From Yamagishiella unicocca (Eukaryota; Chlorophyta; Chlorophyceae; Chlamydomonadales; Volvocaceae): a stretch of DNA of 64,000 nucleotides. The translations under genes were made by a program, and so were the position numbers. The DNA is taken from positions 1-64,000 of the forward strand of contig BDSL01000080.1 of assembly GCA_003116995.1 (NCBI GenBank), read 5' to 3'. The notes under the pieces are model-generated. The model was not told where the DNA came from. It saw only the letters and a list, made by a program, of their open reading frames with translations, and searched no databases. Positions 46,925-57,593 of this stretch are shown piece after piece. Each line of letters begins with the position of its first letter. The stretch's first letter is position 1.

Positions 46925-47610
46925 CAGGGACGGAAGAAGGCGTAGGGCTATCTCAGCCAATCGGGATTCGGAGGGATTCTGAGCTACGGCACTTCAGCTA
47001 GTGGTTGAAGCGAGTGTTAGGAATGCGCATTGAAGGGCGCTAAAAGTGCTGAAATCCACAACCTTGGAAATCAGGTTGGCCATGAGCACGGACTGCTCTT
47101 CAGCCGTTTAGCAATTAGCTTGTCGCTTGGGAGGGTTGTGTTGGGAGGCACCGCATTGGCCCTCGCGTGACCCATGGGTCGCTTCGGTACTTTTCGGGGT
47201 CGGTTGAAGCGGGACAAGGGCGCCCTCGCGAGGTGTCCAATGGTGTTGGGCCAAGAACGCTGTACGACCTAAGATTTGCTAGATTCGAGGCCGCAGCCGC
47301 GCTTGCGAGGAGGTCAGAATGACGCCTCAGCAGCATCAATACGAAGTTGGACTGCCGCATTCGGCGTCCTGAGCTCGCTTGCACTAATGACTAGCCGAAC
47401 CAAGTGTAAGTTGCAGATTATACCCAAGCCTTTTTCTCTTGAGCGACCTCAGCTGACGACTTGACCCGCAGACGTTACAGTTAGGTTTGCCTGTCCCAAA
47501 TTCAAACAGCACCTCTCAAGGCTGACCTCTGTGCCTGCGGCTTTCAGACAAACCATCATAAAAGCCGTGATAAGCTGCGCGAAATTGCCTGGCGGGGCCC
47601 GGCCTGTGGG
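46925..47610. other. Mannosidase 3' UTR and fasciclin-gene upstream region
   Basis: TGTAA at 47405-47409 suits the mannosidase transcript. The remaining 200 bases must hold the promoter of the fasciclin gene. The fasciclin frame stays open upstream to 47548 after a ttcag acceptor, so an earlier exon is possible. Confidence 0.45.
47405..47409 (+). terminator. Polyadenylation signal TGTAA (mannosidase gene)
   Basis: 481 bases after the stop codon and before the next coding region. Confidence 0.5.
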
Positions 47611-48651
47611 ATGGCCTCTTCGACGCGGGCAGCCGCGGAGCTGGTGGGCTCTTGGGCCTACGGTGCAGCGGTGGCCACCGGACTGGACGAGGACCTCATC
47701 AGCCGCGTAAGCACCGTCTTCGTGCCCAGCGATGAAGGTCAGTCGATCAGGCTCGATCAGCCGGTCTGCGGCATAGTGCTAACAGCTAATCGCTGCTGGA
47801 GGTGGCATCTGGGCCCGCACACAGTGCCGTAACCGTCGTACGAGGCACCGAAAACGTTGCTCGTCTAGAACCCAACCAGACCCAACCGACCGCCGCCCCC
47901 CCCAATACCTCAACAACCGCTGTGCCGTGGTGCTGCAGCCATCAAGTCCTACGTGGCCGCCTCGAAGACCGCCACTGCCGACCTGGCGACGGACAGCGGC
48001 AAGGCTGCAGTGGCCGCACACGTCATCCCCAACCTGCGGCTCACGTCCTCGGACTTCATAGAGGGCTCCACCACCTTCAACACGATGGGAGGGACGCCCA
48101 TCACCGTCACAAACAGGTGCGACGGCGGCGCGGGCGGCTGAGTGTGTGGCGGCTGCCGGCAGGTGGACGAGCAGCCCATAGGCCCACACAAACAAAGTCT
48201 AGCGTGTGCTGTTTATTGTTGCTGCCCTCGTTGGGAACCGTGCCCACCTTGTGAGGTGGGGGCTGACCCCTGCTGACCTAATCCTACTTCACTCCTCGAC
48301 GCTGCAGCGGCGGCCTGCTGTCAGTGACTAGGGGTGACGTCAGCGCCAATGTCATCAAGGCGGACATCTCCGCAGGCAATGTGAGTGAGGCGCGAAGGTG
48401 TGAGTGAGGCCGCGTCGGGACCGGGCTTCAGGCGTCCTTGTGGGGTTGAAGAAAGCCCATGGCATCCTTGTGGGGGTGGAGGCGCTTCTGCTCGGAGCAC
48501 CGAGTGCGCCAGGCGGTGCCATCGATCGCGCAAGACCGCTGTGGCTTGGACCATCACCACCACCGCTCGACCGTGTCCCGCTCCGAAACCCAACCTCCGT
48601 GTCTCGCAGCCGGTTCTGTTCCTCGTGGACAAGGTGCTTGCGGCCGTGTGA
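47611..48651 (+). CDS. Single fasciclin (FAS1) domain protein
   Basis: Four exons, 47611-47737, 47939-48116, 48308-48380, 48610-48651, giving 139 aa with all phases matching. The FAS1 H1 motif TVFVPSDEA spans the first splice. Then come AAHVIPNLRLTSSDF, the MGGTPITVT and GDVSANVIKADI strands, and the closing hydrophobic segment VLFLVDKVLAAV, equivalent to the usual H2 motif. FAS1 domains mediate adhesion or matrix contacts at the cell surface. Here no signal peptide is seen with the ATG at 47611. The frame is open back to an acceptor at 47548, so a 5' exon encoding one may be missing. Substrate or partner unknown. Confidence 0.82.
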
Positions 48652-49492
48652 TGACCGTGCTGGACCACTGCGGCTGCTGGTGGTAACATCGGCAGAAGTG
48701 TACGATACACGCGGCACATTGGTTGGTGTTGCAGGAAGCAGGTTGCGCATGTTGTGCGTGGTTGCGCATGTTGTTACGGTATTCCGTCCCTTCACGCAGG
48801 GCCCATTAGCGGGCGTTGGCTGGTCGGCTGTAGCCCGAGCTATCTGGTGGCTGCGTGGCAGCGTGGGATTGCAATAGCCCTGTGGAGCAGGAATGGAAGG
48901 AGGGCGGCACAGCGGCATGTAAGGGATTAATGCCCTTCGCGTTCCGCAATGTCCAAACCGTGTCATTTACCTCCCGACGAAAATATAAGGCACGTGAGAG
49001 GCCGGGGTTGGCCATTGCCGTGACCTTTCAGCAAAGCTTAAAGTGGCACGGGCCACGGTGGTACTTATGGGCCTTGGCATGGACCGTGTGACATACTTCC
49101 GTAGGTCGCCTACCGTTGAACGAATGCGGCGACATACCTTGGGTTCTGCGAATTTATGTACAAGTTTAACGCAGCGCTACAATCCTGCGTCCAGAGTGAT
49201 ATTCGCAAAAAGCTGTTGAGCGCAATGCCACCGTTTAACAGCCCAGAGTAGCCCAGCCTGGAAATGCCGTCGTCATCATGAACTGATGGACCTGCACAGG
49301 TTTGATAGGAAGCGCTCTGATGACAGCCATTGCTGTGGAGCAGCAGCTAAGCCTAGCTCAGTCATCTGCTGCGGGGGGAAATTTTGTCGTCGCCCGCACA
49401 GCGCGCACAGCATACAAGCCATAAGCAGTTCGAAGCCTTCTTCCGCCGGCCAATTATGTGATCTTCTCCTTTCATACCACTAGAATTGACTG
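48652..49492. other. Intergenic; fasciclin 3' UTR and Vps62-gene promoter
   Basis: TGTAA at 48918-48922. Beyond it the DNA is less GC-rich, with no recognised exon. Confidence 0.5.
48918..48922 (+). terminator. Polyadenylation signal TGTAA (fasciclin gene)
   Basis: 267 bases after the stop codon. Confidence 0.55.
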
Positions 49493-52400
49493 ATGCTACC
49501 GCCAGCCGGTCGGGCCCCTGGCGTCGTTGTTGCGGCACTCTCCGACACCGTCCTAGCTGCTTACTGCCCAGTTCTATACCTTCACCACGAAGACAAGTAT
49601 CTACCAACCTCGGTTGAATGGTTTATTGAGCGAGCGCGGCTAAATTATTACCCAGGTGGTGTATCCGGTGCAGCGGAAGTGCATGAGCTTGGCCGGGTAC
49701 CGGGCGGCGTGATAAATCTCGTACCAGCAGGACAGGTCAACCAAGAGAATCTGCTAGGTGTGTACTTATGAGGGCAAAGCTGAAGAAGCTGATGCGTCGG
49801 GTCTGGGTGGTCGTCCAAACGTGCACGGATTATACCCTCGTTACGCGCTCGCATTTGCAGAAGCACAGGCGAGCTGTCAGCATCCAGGCAACCTCAGCCT
49901 CACCGTTGGCCCAGAGGACTATGGCGGTTGCCTCGGCGACCGATTGGGCGAGGTGCCAATCTACGCGCACGCAAAGGTATGACCGGTAACGTCTTTACAG
50001 CTGCTCCCGACGAGGGGCCGGGGGGAACGACGGATTCATGATTCCGCCATTTGAAGCCAGCGGCAGTTGGACGCGGGCTCATTTTCCACAGCAAGTGCCA
50101 TATTTAATCCAGCCAGCCGGCCCGGCAGCGGACGCACCTGAGCTGCCACCTCCTCCCTGGCGGCGTCCTTCGCGACCTTGCCGGCAGCTTGTGGTCGACG
50201 ACGACGGCGAGCCGGAGGCGTACGAGATCAACTACATAACCTACTACCCGTTCAACGGCCACTACCACCTCCCCGCGAACCTGCCGCTGTTCCGCACCGG
50301 CCACCATGTTGGAGGTGCGGTGGCAAGGAGGCGCGGGGCGGGGCGGGGCGGGGCGGTTGGGGTTACGAGAGCAAACCGGTGAACCGATAAAACCGGAGTT
50401 GGGTGGGTGTCATCATCGATCGAATCGGTGGAACGAGGAAGGGGACAGTGTATAAGGAGGTGTGGGGTGGCGGCGGTGGCATTCTGGACCCTCGCCCTCC
50501 TCCCTCGCCGCCCCGGTGTTGGCCCCAGGCGTCCAGTGCAGCTCTGCAGCCTGTTTGCTCCGCAGGACGGCCTCTCAAAGTGCAGTCCATCCCACACCCC
50601 ACTGCACTCCTACTAGCCCTCACCCGCCTGCCAAGTGCCAGCACACCGTCCCGCTGGGTGTTTCGGCCTCCCCCCTTCCCCCCTCCCCCCTTCCCCGGCC
50701 CCTTCTTGCTCACTCACGTGCGCCCCACCGTCCCACCGTGCGGCCAGCGGGGTCGCAGACTGGGAGCACCTGACCGTACGGCTGGATGCGTCATCACTGG
50801 AGCTGCAGGTGAGGCGGGGTGGGGGTCGCGGGGGAGGGGTCGCTGCTGGCGGCACGCGAGGTGGGGTAGGGTTGGCTGGATTGGCTGCGGGAAGGGGGAC
50901 GCTTGCGGGTAAATGATAGAGAGGTGAGGGTACGCGAGGAAAGCCGAAAGAGATGAGGGAGGAGAGCCTATCACGGTGCTTGCTCCAAGCTGTATGCTCC
51001 ATGCTCAGTGCAGATATGGTGCTGTCTCGGTGGGTTCGGTTTTCGGCCGCCCAGGTTTTGCAACCGCAAGCATAAACCCCAAAGCCTTCGGAGCAGGCTT
51101 GCTGGCACATCGCAAAGCACCTCCCCGCTTACCTTGTCCCCTCCCCGGCCCCCTCACCTCCCCCCCCCCTCACCTCCCCGCCCCCCTCCCCGCTCCAGGG
51201 CGTGTGGTACAACGCGCACCGCAACATCGAGGGCGAGTGGTGCGCCGCCGCCCGAGTGCCCCGCACCCCCTGCGGCCGCATCGTGGGCTTCGTGGCCATC
51301 AACGGCCACGGCACCTACCCCCACGTAGGTTGGCTGCGGCCCAGGAGCGGCCGCAGGGTGGGGGGCCCTGGGCGCACTGTCCGCGCGGACCCCACCCCAG
51401 CCCGAGGGCCTCACAACCCGCCTCGCGCCAGTCACCCAACCACAACGGCAGTGCCGTCTACGTGCCTCCTCCCCGAGCCGCGGCAGTATCATGTTGTGTT
51501 ACATGCATACACGAAATCATCTGCATGCCCAAAGGGGATAGATGTATGTACATAGCTTCCCGCCCGCCGGAAGCAAGGGGGGGCGTTCACATCACGCCGC
51601 ACCGCAGCACCGCGGCCATTACCCCGCCTTCCCGGGTTAGTGACGGTTAGTCACGCATACCGCGGCTTCCCGCAGCTTCCGCGTCCGGTTGCATCGCGAC
51701 GCATCCGCCCACTGCAGCAGCACAGCCCACTGCAAGCCGCCGCCCTGCCCCTGGCCCTGGCCCTGCCGCCGCCCCTGCCCCTGCCCCTGCCCCTGCCCCT
51801 GCCGCCGCCCCTGCCCCGTCCCTGCCGCCGCCCCTGCCCCTGCCCCTGCCCCTGCCCCTGCCCCTGCCCCTGCCCCTGCCCCTGCCCCTGCCCCTGCCCC
51901 TGCCCCTGCCCCTGCCCCTGCCCCTGCCCCTGCCCCCGCCCCTGCCGCTGCCCCTGCCCCTGCCGCCGCCCCTGCCGCCGCCCCTGCCCCTGCCCCTGCC
52001 CCTGCCCCTGCCCCTGCCCCTGCCCCTGCCCCTGCCCCTGCCCCTGCCCCTGCCCCTGCCCCTGCCCCTGCCCCTGCCCCTGCCCCTGCCCCTGCCCCTG
52101 CCCCTGCCCCTGCCCCTGCCCCTGCCCCTGCCGCCGCCCCTGCCCCGTCCCTGCCGCCGCCCCTGCCCCGTCCCTGCCCCTGCTGCCGCCCCTGCCCCTG
52201 CCCCTGCCCCTGCCCCTGTCCCTGGCGCCAGCAGTGCGGCATCACCTCGCGGCTGTTCTTCGTGGCCAACGACCGCACCTCGCGGCGGGGGCCCGTGTGG
52301 AGCCCCACCCGCCTGGTGAGGCTGTGCGGACTGGTGAGCAGGGGAGGGCTGCAAGGAAAACCAGGGGGAGAGAGGAGGGCGCCGGAGGGAAAGGGGGAGG

Positions 52401-53601
52401 GGGGCTGGGTGGGTGGGGCTGATAGGTGGGGACATTGCCGTTTGGAAGGGAAGGTGTAGGTTGGGTGCTGGGGTGGACGGTTGGAGGATGTGAGGTGAGC
52501 GCGATGTGAGTTGAGGGGGAGGATCTGGCGGGTGGCTGGTTCGAGCAATGTAGGTCAACACAGACCGGTTACGGCGCACTCACAGCGCCGCCGCACTTGC
52601 CTGCCCGCCCGCAGGCCCATGGGTCAGGGTGCCCCGTCGTACGCAGCCGGGGCTGCAGCCTGCCGTACGTGCCAGGGCGCAGGGGCTCTGCGGGCGTTCA
52701 GTCATGCGGCGGGCCGGCACTCGGCTGTTTCAGTGACCTAGGGGAGGGGTCGGGGGGGAGTCATCGCAGTGGGGCCAGCATTGACGGCCTGCTGCGGCCG
52801 GTGGTTTCGGAGCTGCCAGGAGCATCTGCAGGAGCGGCAGCGGGATGTGCCGGGGCGTCGGTTGCATACGAGGCCGTGCAAGCGGTAGCAGGGTCTGGGC
52901 AGTCGGCGGCATCATCTGGTGCGCATCAGCGCAAGGCTGCTAAGGAACCGAACGCAGGAGCAGCAGGGACAAGCGCAGCAGCGGCTGCCGGCGCAGCGCA
53001 GGGCCGGCAACCTGGCGGGGCTGCGAATGGCCATTCGAGGAGTGAGCTCTCCGGCGGGCAGGCGGTGTTCCCGCTGCCCGAGGTGGTCCACGACACATCC
53101 CCCTGGCAGCGCTATCAAGGTGAGCTGGGCCTCTCGCCGCCTTGCGCTGCGTGGATCGGGACTCTTAAGCTGGCTCTGCGGCTGGCAGCGAAAAGGCCGG
53201 ACTGCATGCAGTCACGCTTGTGCGGCAAGAGGCCGCTACAGATGGCGACCGGGTATGGATGCGCCAGACACCGCAGCCGCCGCCTCAGGTGGCTGCGCTG
53301 TTGCCTAGCAGATGTCGGGTGCTCGCCCTGCTGCTTAAACTCACGTGCGTGTCCGCACCCTGTGGAGGGAAATTGCAGCGGCGGCCTGGTGACGCAGTGA
53401 GGTCCCTCCTCGACCCCCGCCCCGCCAGGCTTCTGGGGCAGCGTCATCTCGGCCACCGAGCAGGGCTGGTTTCGGGGCGCCGAGCCGCCCGTCAGCCGCG
53501 GCCTCCTCCGCCGGCTGTTCTTCCCGTGTGCCCCTGGGGTGGAGCGGCTGCCGCGGGGAGGGGGGCGGGAGCTGTGGAGGATGTGGTGGCCGCTGTGGTG
53601 A
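49493..53601 (+). CDS. Vps62/DUF946-family protein
   Basis: Plant- and fungus-type vacuolar sorting-related protein of unclear biochemical role. Eight exons: 49493-49757, 49861-49976, 50092-50314, 50759-50808, 51199-51324, 52232-52315, 52615-53119, 53429-53601. These give 513 aa with all phases closing. Family landmarks in order: YCPVLYLHHEDKYLPTSVEW, YEINYITYYPFNGHY, VGDWEHLTVRL, VWYNAHRNIEGEW, FVAINGHGTYP, RLFFVANDRTS, PWQRYQGFWGSVIS. The 103-base first intron happens to be open in another frame, which mimics a frameshift; splicing it restores one protein. Exon 7 carries a roughly 130-residue Ala/Gly-rich insertion before the conserved C-terminus. The first exons use more A/T-ending codons than neighbouring genes. 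The start is the first ATG after an in-frame TGA. Acceptor 52235 is an alternative for exon 6. Confidence 0.88.
51768..52223. repeat. Hexanucleotide repeat (CCCCTG)n in Vps62-gene intron 5
   Basis: About 70 copies of CCCCTG with scattered CCGCCG and CCCCGT variants. The minus strand is (CAGGGG)n, a run of regularly spaced G4 blocks. All frames on both strands are open through the tract. The exons on either side join in phase 0 without it. Confidence 0.97.
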
Positions 53602-54698
53602 GGGGGGGGTGAGGACGATGGGGCGGCGAGAGGAGCACCGCGGGTGCCCGGGGCCCGCGTGTTGGAGGGGAAGGCGGCTGGTGCTGCGGACTGCCAGGGC
53701 GGGCTGCGCGGCGCAAGCAATTCGTCCGGCCTTCGTGGCGCAGGTGGCGATAGTGGCGGTGATAGGGTGATGCTACCGGTATGGGCTACCCTGGCGGCGA
53801 GCGGCTGCAGCGGATGGTGATGCATGGTGCGCCATCGTTGAGCGCATCGGGTGCGGTAACTGGCGGTTCGGAGCGGACACAGTGTGCATTGATGCAGCGG
53901 AGCAGGCGGCGGTGAGGGCGGGCCGCGGGTGCTGGGAGTGATTGAGAGCGAGCAGCTTCGGGCTGGCAGCTAAGGGCGTGGTTGTGTGGGCACCCTGCTC
54001 GGGGGCAGGGCACGCCGGGAGCAGCAGCTACGGACCCGTCTACATGTTGCTTCCGTACCAAGTACGGCCCGAAGGCAACGCTGCCGCGCCTTTTTTCCCG
54101 CGCGTCACAAGCTGCTGTGTTGCGCTTAGAGCCAATCTGGGCGGAGCGTGTTTGCAACAGCGTGATCCTGTGTGTCGGAAACGGGAGAAACAAACACACC
54201 CCTCAGGGCGTGGAATGCTATACGGGAGGGAAGCACCCTTCCTTTCCAAAGGCCAGTAATTTTTAAGACATGACCTCTTAAGCGTGAGAATGGCGCTGCT
54301 GGCAGCACGGTACGCCGCAACAAGACGTCCCTCACCCCCTCCCTGCTGTTGTCCGGTCAGCTCTTCATTGCCGCCTCCTTCCAGTTAACCCTTACCGCCA
54401 CCTCCTCCCCACCTACCGCTGCGCAACCCCCGCCCTCTTGGGGCTGGCGTCAGCGACAAGCCCCTCCGCCCTCTTGGGGCTGGCGTCAGCGACAAGCCCC
54501 TCCGCCCTCTTGGGGCTGGCGTCAGCGACAAGCCCCTCCGCCCGCTTTCTAACGTCCGGCCTAGCTGTCAAGTGCCACTCCCCATGCAGCCAACGGCCGC
54601 ACCCTAATGTAGCCGACCTGTGCCACTCCCGCGACCCCTTCGCCCGCAGCAACACACCCAACCTACGTCACACACACACACACACACACACACCTGCA
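53602..54698. other. Convergent 3' regions (Vps62 / CBP20)
   Basis: No gene seen. A 36-bp unit repeated three times occupies 54430-54545 (CTCCGCCCTCTTGGGG followed by CTGGCGTCAGCGACAAGCCC). A (CA)n microsatellite lies at 54668-54692, touching the CBP20 stop codon. No TGTAA was found for either gene. Confidence 0.6.
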
Positions 54699-57171
54699 TC
54701 ACCCGTCCTCGCCCTCGAACGTCTGGTCCTCCCCCGCCCCCAGCGCCACATCCTCTCCGTCGTACCCGCCATCATTGCCCTCCTCCACACCCCCGTCCTC
54801 CTCCTCCCCCTGCATCCCCTCGTCCTCCCCGCCCGCCGCGTCCTCCTGCACCTCCCCAAACACCTCCCCCCCGCCCTGCTCCTCCTCACCCTCCGGCTGC
54901 CCCTCACCTCCCGCCTCCCCGTCCCCCCCCGCCGCCGGGACCCCCTCAGCCTCCTGCCCCTCCCCGGCCGCCTGCGCCACCTCCCCAGTGGCCCCCGCCC
55001 CCGCCTCCCCGCGGCCTGCTCCCCCTCCTCCTCCTCCTCCTCCGCGCCCTTGCTGCCCAATGGACGCGGCCCCCCCGCCGAATACCCGTTGCCGCTTGAA
55101 GTCTCCGCGCGTGTCTGGGCGGCCGCTGCCTGCCCCCCCGTCCATGCCCATGCCCATCTGCTCCATCATCTCAGCCTGGATCAGCTTGCCGTAGCCGCCC
55201 CGCCCCGGGTCGTAGTCCTGACGGAACTCGTCGCGGACCTGAGGGCGGCGCGGATGGGATGAGGGGTGAGGGGGGGGGGATACATAAAAGAACCGGTAAC
55301 TCGATATGGGAAGTGTAGGAAGGAGGGTGGATTAGGCGGCGGTGCAGGGGTGGCGGAGGCAGCCACGTCGGAGGCCTCAGAACATTACGACCCGAATGCG
55401 GCATCGAGCGCGGGCACATGAGTCGTACAAATCGTACACCGCCGAAGGTGCTATGGGGATCAAGAAAGGAAGGCGGCGTGTAGCAAGTGGAGGCGGCGGC
55501 GGGGGAAGGAGGGTAGCTGATGGGGCGGGGGGGGGGGAGGGGACACAGGTGCCGGCTCCAGGAGGGGGGAGGGGACACACGTGCCGGCTCCAGGAGGGGG
55601 GAGGGGACACAGGTGCCGGCTCCAGGAGGCCCAACAAATGAAACGGCACAATTGAGTCCCTTGGAGCGACGGCTAAAGATCGAGTCCGGACCGACCGCAC
55701 GCAGCACTGCTGCTGCTGCCCCGCCCAGGCTCTGCCTCCCGCCATCGCACCTGGCCTCCTGAACGCCCCCTGCCGTACTGCCGGCCCTCCACGAAGCCCC
55801 AGTCCAGGTCCGCGCGGATGGCCCGCTCGTCAACCAGGGTTCCGTTGAGAAAGGCAACGGCCTCCTCGGCGTCCTGGGGGGCGTGGCGAAGAAGACCCGC
55901 TTACACGACATAGGAGCCGGAGGGCAGGAACTAGCGGGCGGATAGTTTTGGGACAAGCATTTGAGTGCGCATGCCGGGGAACGGAACTTGAGCTGACTAT
56001 CGGGAAACGTGTGGACGCGGCCTGTCGACGGCGTGTTGGAGGAGAATTGACGGGGGCTGGCAACCCCTGAAGGTTGCTGCTGCGGGTAGGGCCAGCTCCA
56101 CAACCGGCGCCATGAAAGAGCCTCAAGCGCTGAGGGTCCCTGGATCCTACACACCCAACCCAACCACCGCCACCACCACCAACAGTAACAGCAACGGTGG
56201 CACCCGCGCTCCCCTCCACTTACGGGTTTCCGACCCACCCAACCAAATCCCCCCCCGCCAAACACTCGACCCATTCGCGACGCACGCACAGAAGCGGCAC
56301 GTGCGCACTTGGGACCCCATCCCGGCGCCCTTTGTGTCATCATATCCCGGCGCCCTGTGTGTCATCATGTAAGATGCGGACACCGCGCACCTTGCGTGTG
56401 TAGTAGATGGCGAACGCGAAGCCGCACGGCGTCTTCTGCATCTTGTCTAGACCCATGACGATTCGCTTGATGTGGCCCACCCGCCCGAACACGTCGTACA
56501 GCTGCTCCTCGCGCGTCGTGAAGGCCAGGTTGCCGATGTAGATGGTGGTGCTGGTGTCCAGAGCATTCTCCCAGTCGGCCTGGCGGGAGAGAGCGCGGCG
56601 GGGGGGGACCGCAAGGGGGGAGGGGGTGACCGGGGCTACTGGGCGGACGGCCAACGGGGACGTGATAGGAGGAGCCCCGGACCAGGAGGCGCATGCAAGG
56701 TCTGTATGCTGACGCAATCACAGTAGGGACGGGTAGTTGGGTCAGAGGTGTCCCACAGCCTTATCGCAAGCTGCATGGAGACTGGGGGCATGGAGGCTGG
56801 CGGCCTGCGTAGCGGCTCCGCATGGGCCCCTCCCCAGCACCCGCGTAGGGAAGGCCCCTCACGGCCGACTGATTGAGCAGCATTCCCGCGCTCTTGCACC
56901 GGATATGTGCGCCGCTGGACCCTCCCCCAGCCCGCCGTCGCGCCTAAAGGGTTATTACGGAGTGGGGGCCGGCTCCCGGAACAGCGAAGCCCCCCGCCGG
57001 GTCGCTAGCCCCTGCGCACCTCGCTGCCCTCGAAGCGCCGATCTCTGTACTGTGTGATTGCTGGGTTCAAGACCTGTGGCGTAGGCAGGACCGCCGAGAA
57101 CACAGGCGTCAGAGACGCAGGGATGGCGCGATGTCGCCGGACTTCCAGCTTACCCTGAGCAACTTTGACAT
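54699..57171 (-). CDS. CBP20: Nuclear cap-binding protein subunit 2 (CBP20)
   Basis: Small subunit of the nuclear cap-binding complex; binds the m7G cap together with CBP80. Five exons: 57171-57154, 57073-57020, 56579-56391, 55873-55751, 55238-54699. They give 307 aa, all introns phase 0. Conserved parts: [11 protein letters not shown], with the cap-stacking Tyr; the RRM with RNP2 IYIGNL (second stacking Tyr) and RNP1 [16 protein letters not shown]-like [11 protein letters not shown]; then [20 protein letters not shown] and [11 protein letters not shown]. The family normally ends soon after that last motif. Here it runs on for about 165 residues of Gly/Glu/Asp-rich low complexity. The first exon encodes only six residues; good splice sites and a family-like start (MSKLLR) support it. 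Head-to-head with the SET gene. Confidence 0.95.
55883..56035 (+). mobile_element. Dispersed intronic repeat, copy in CBP20 intron 3
   Basis: Partner of the block at 38885-39045, aligning end to end with small gaps. It lies on the plus strand inside a minus-strand gene, so it is again antisense to its host. It starts within 10 bases of the splice acceptor of CBP20 exon 4. Confidence 0.7.
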
Positions 57172-57593
57172 TGCCTCACTCCTGTATAACACCTATAGGT
57201 TGCAGGATCTATAGTCCTTGGGCAATTTATCAGGTACAGCTAGGCGGCTAATGGTGCAGGAGTCTTGGAGTCAAAGCTGTTCGCTCCCAGCGAGCCGTCC
57301 TCCAATTCTCCCGATTTGATACTGGAAGTTCATCACTACTATCGTCCTAACTTGCATCTGAACAGAGAACGGTATGAACGTCATCGTACGCTCGTCGTAC
57401 TATATTTAGATGTCGGCTGTCGGCCGGTCGCACAGTAAGCACGTCGCAGGTCGCGGCTTGACACCCATTTCGAAATCAACCTGTTACACTGTCAGCGTAT
57501 GGCCTGAGACCTAGTCTCCGAACGCCAGCTGCGTCAAGACGCCCTGTCGCACCTGCGGCGGGAGCCCGCTGTTCGCGGCAGCGCACCTCAGCC
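57172..57593. promoter_or_regulatory. Shared divergent promoter region (CBP20 / SET gene)
   Basis: 422 bases between two divergent start codons, AT-richer than the genes. It must hold both promoters and leaders. No TATA box or other element was clearly recognised. Confidence 0.55.

Noticed and set aside
47388..47560. Possible upstream exons for the fasciclin gene (MTSRTK start with a gtaagt donor)
   Set aside because: The phases lead to a frame different from the FAS1 frame, and the TGTAA at 47405 is better explained as the mannosidase polyadenylation signal.
49740..49870. Apparent +1 frameshift in the Vps62 gene
   Set aside because: A 103-base intron with gtgtgt donor and tttgcag acceptor restores the frame exactly, so no frameshift or pseudogene is needed.
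51640..52580. Very long Pro/Ala/Arg/Gly ORFs on both strands
   Set aside because: They are translations of the CCCCTG hexanucleotide repeat in an intron of the Vps62 gene.
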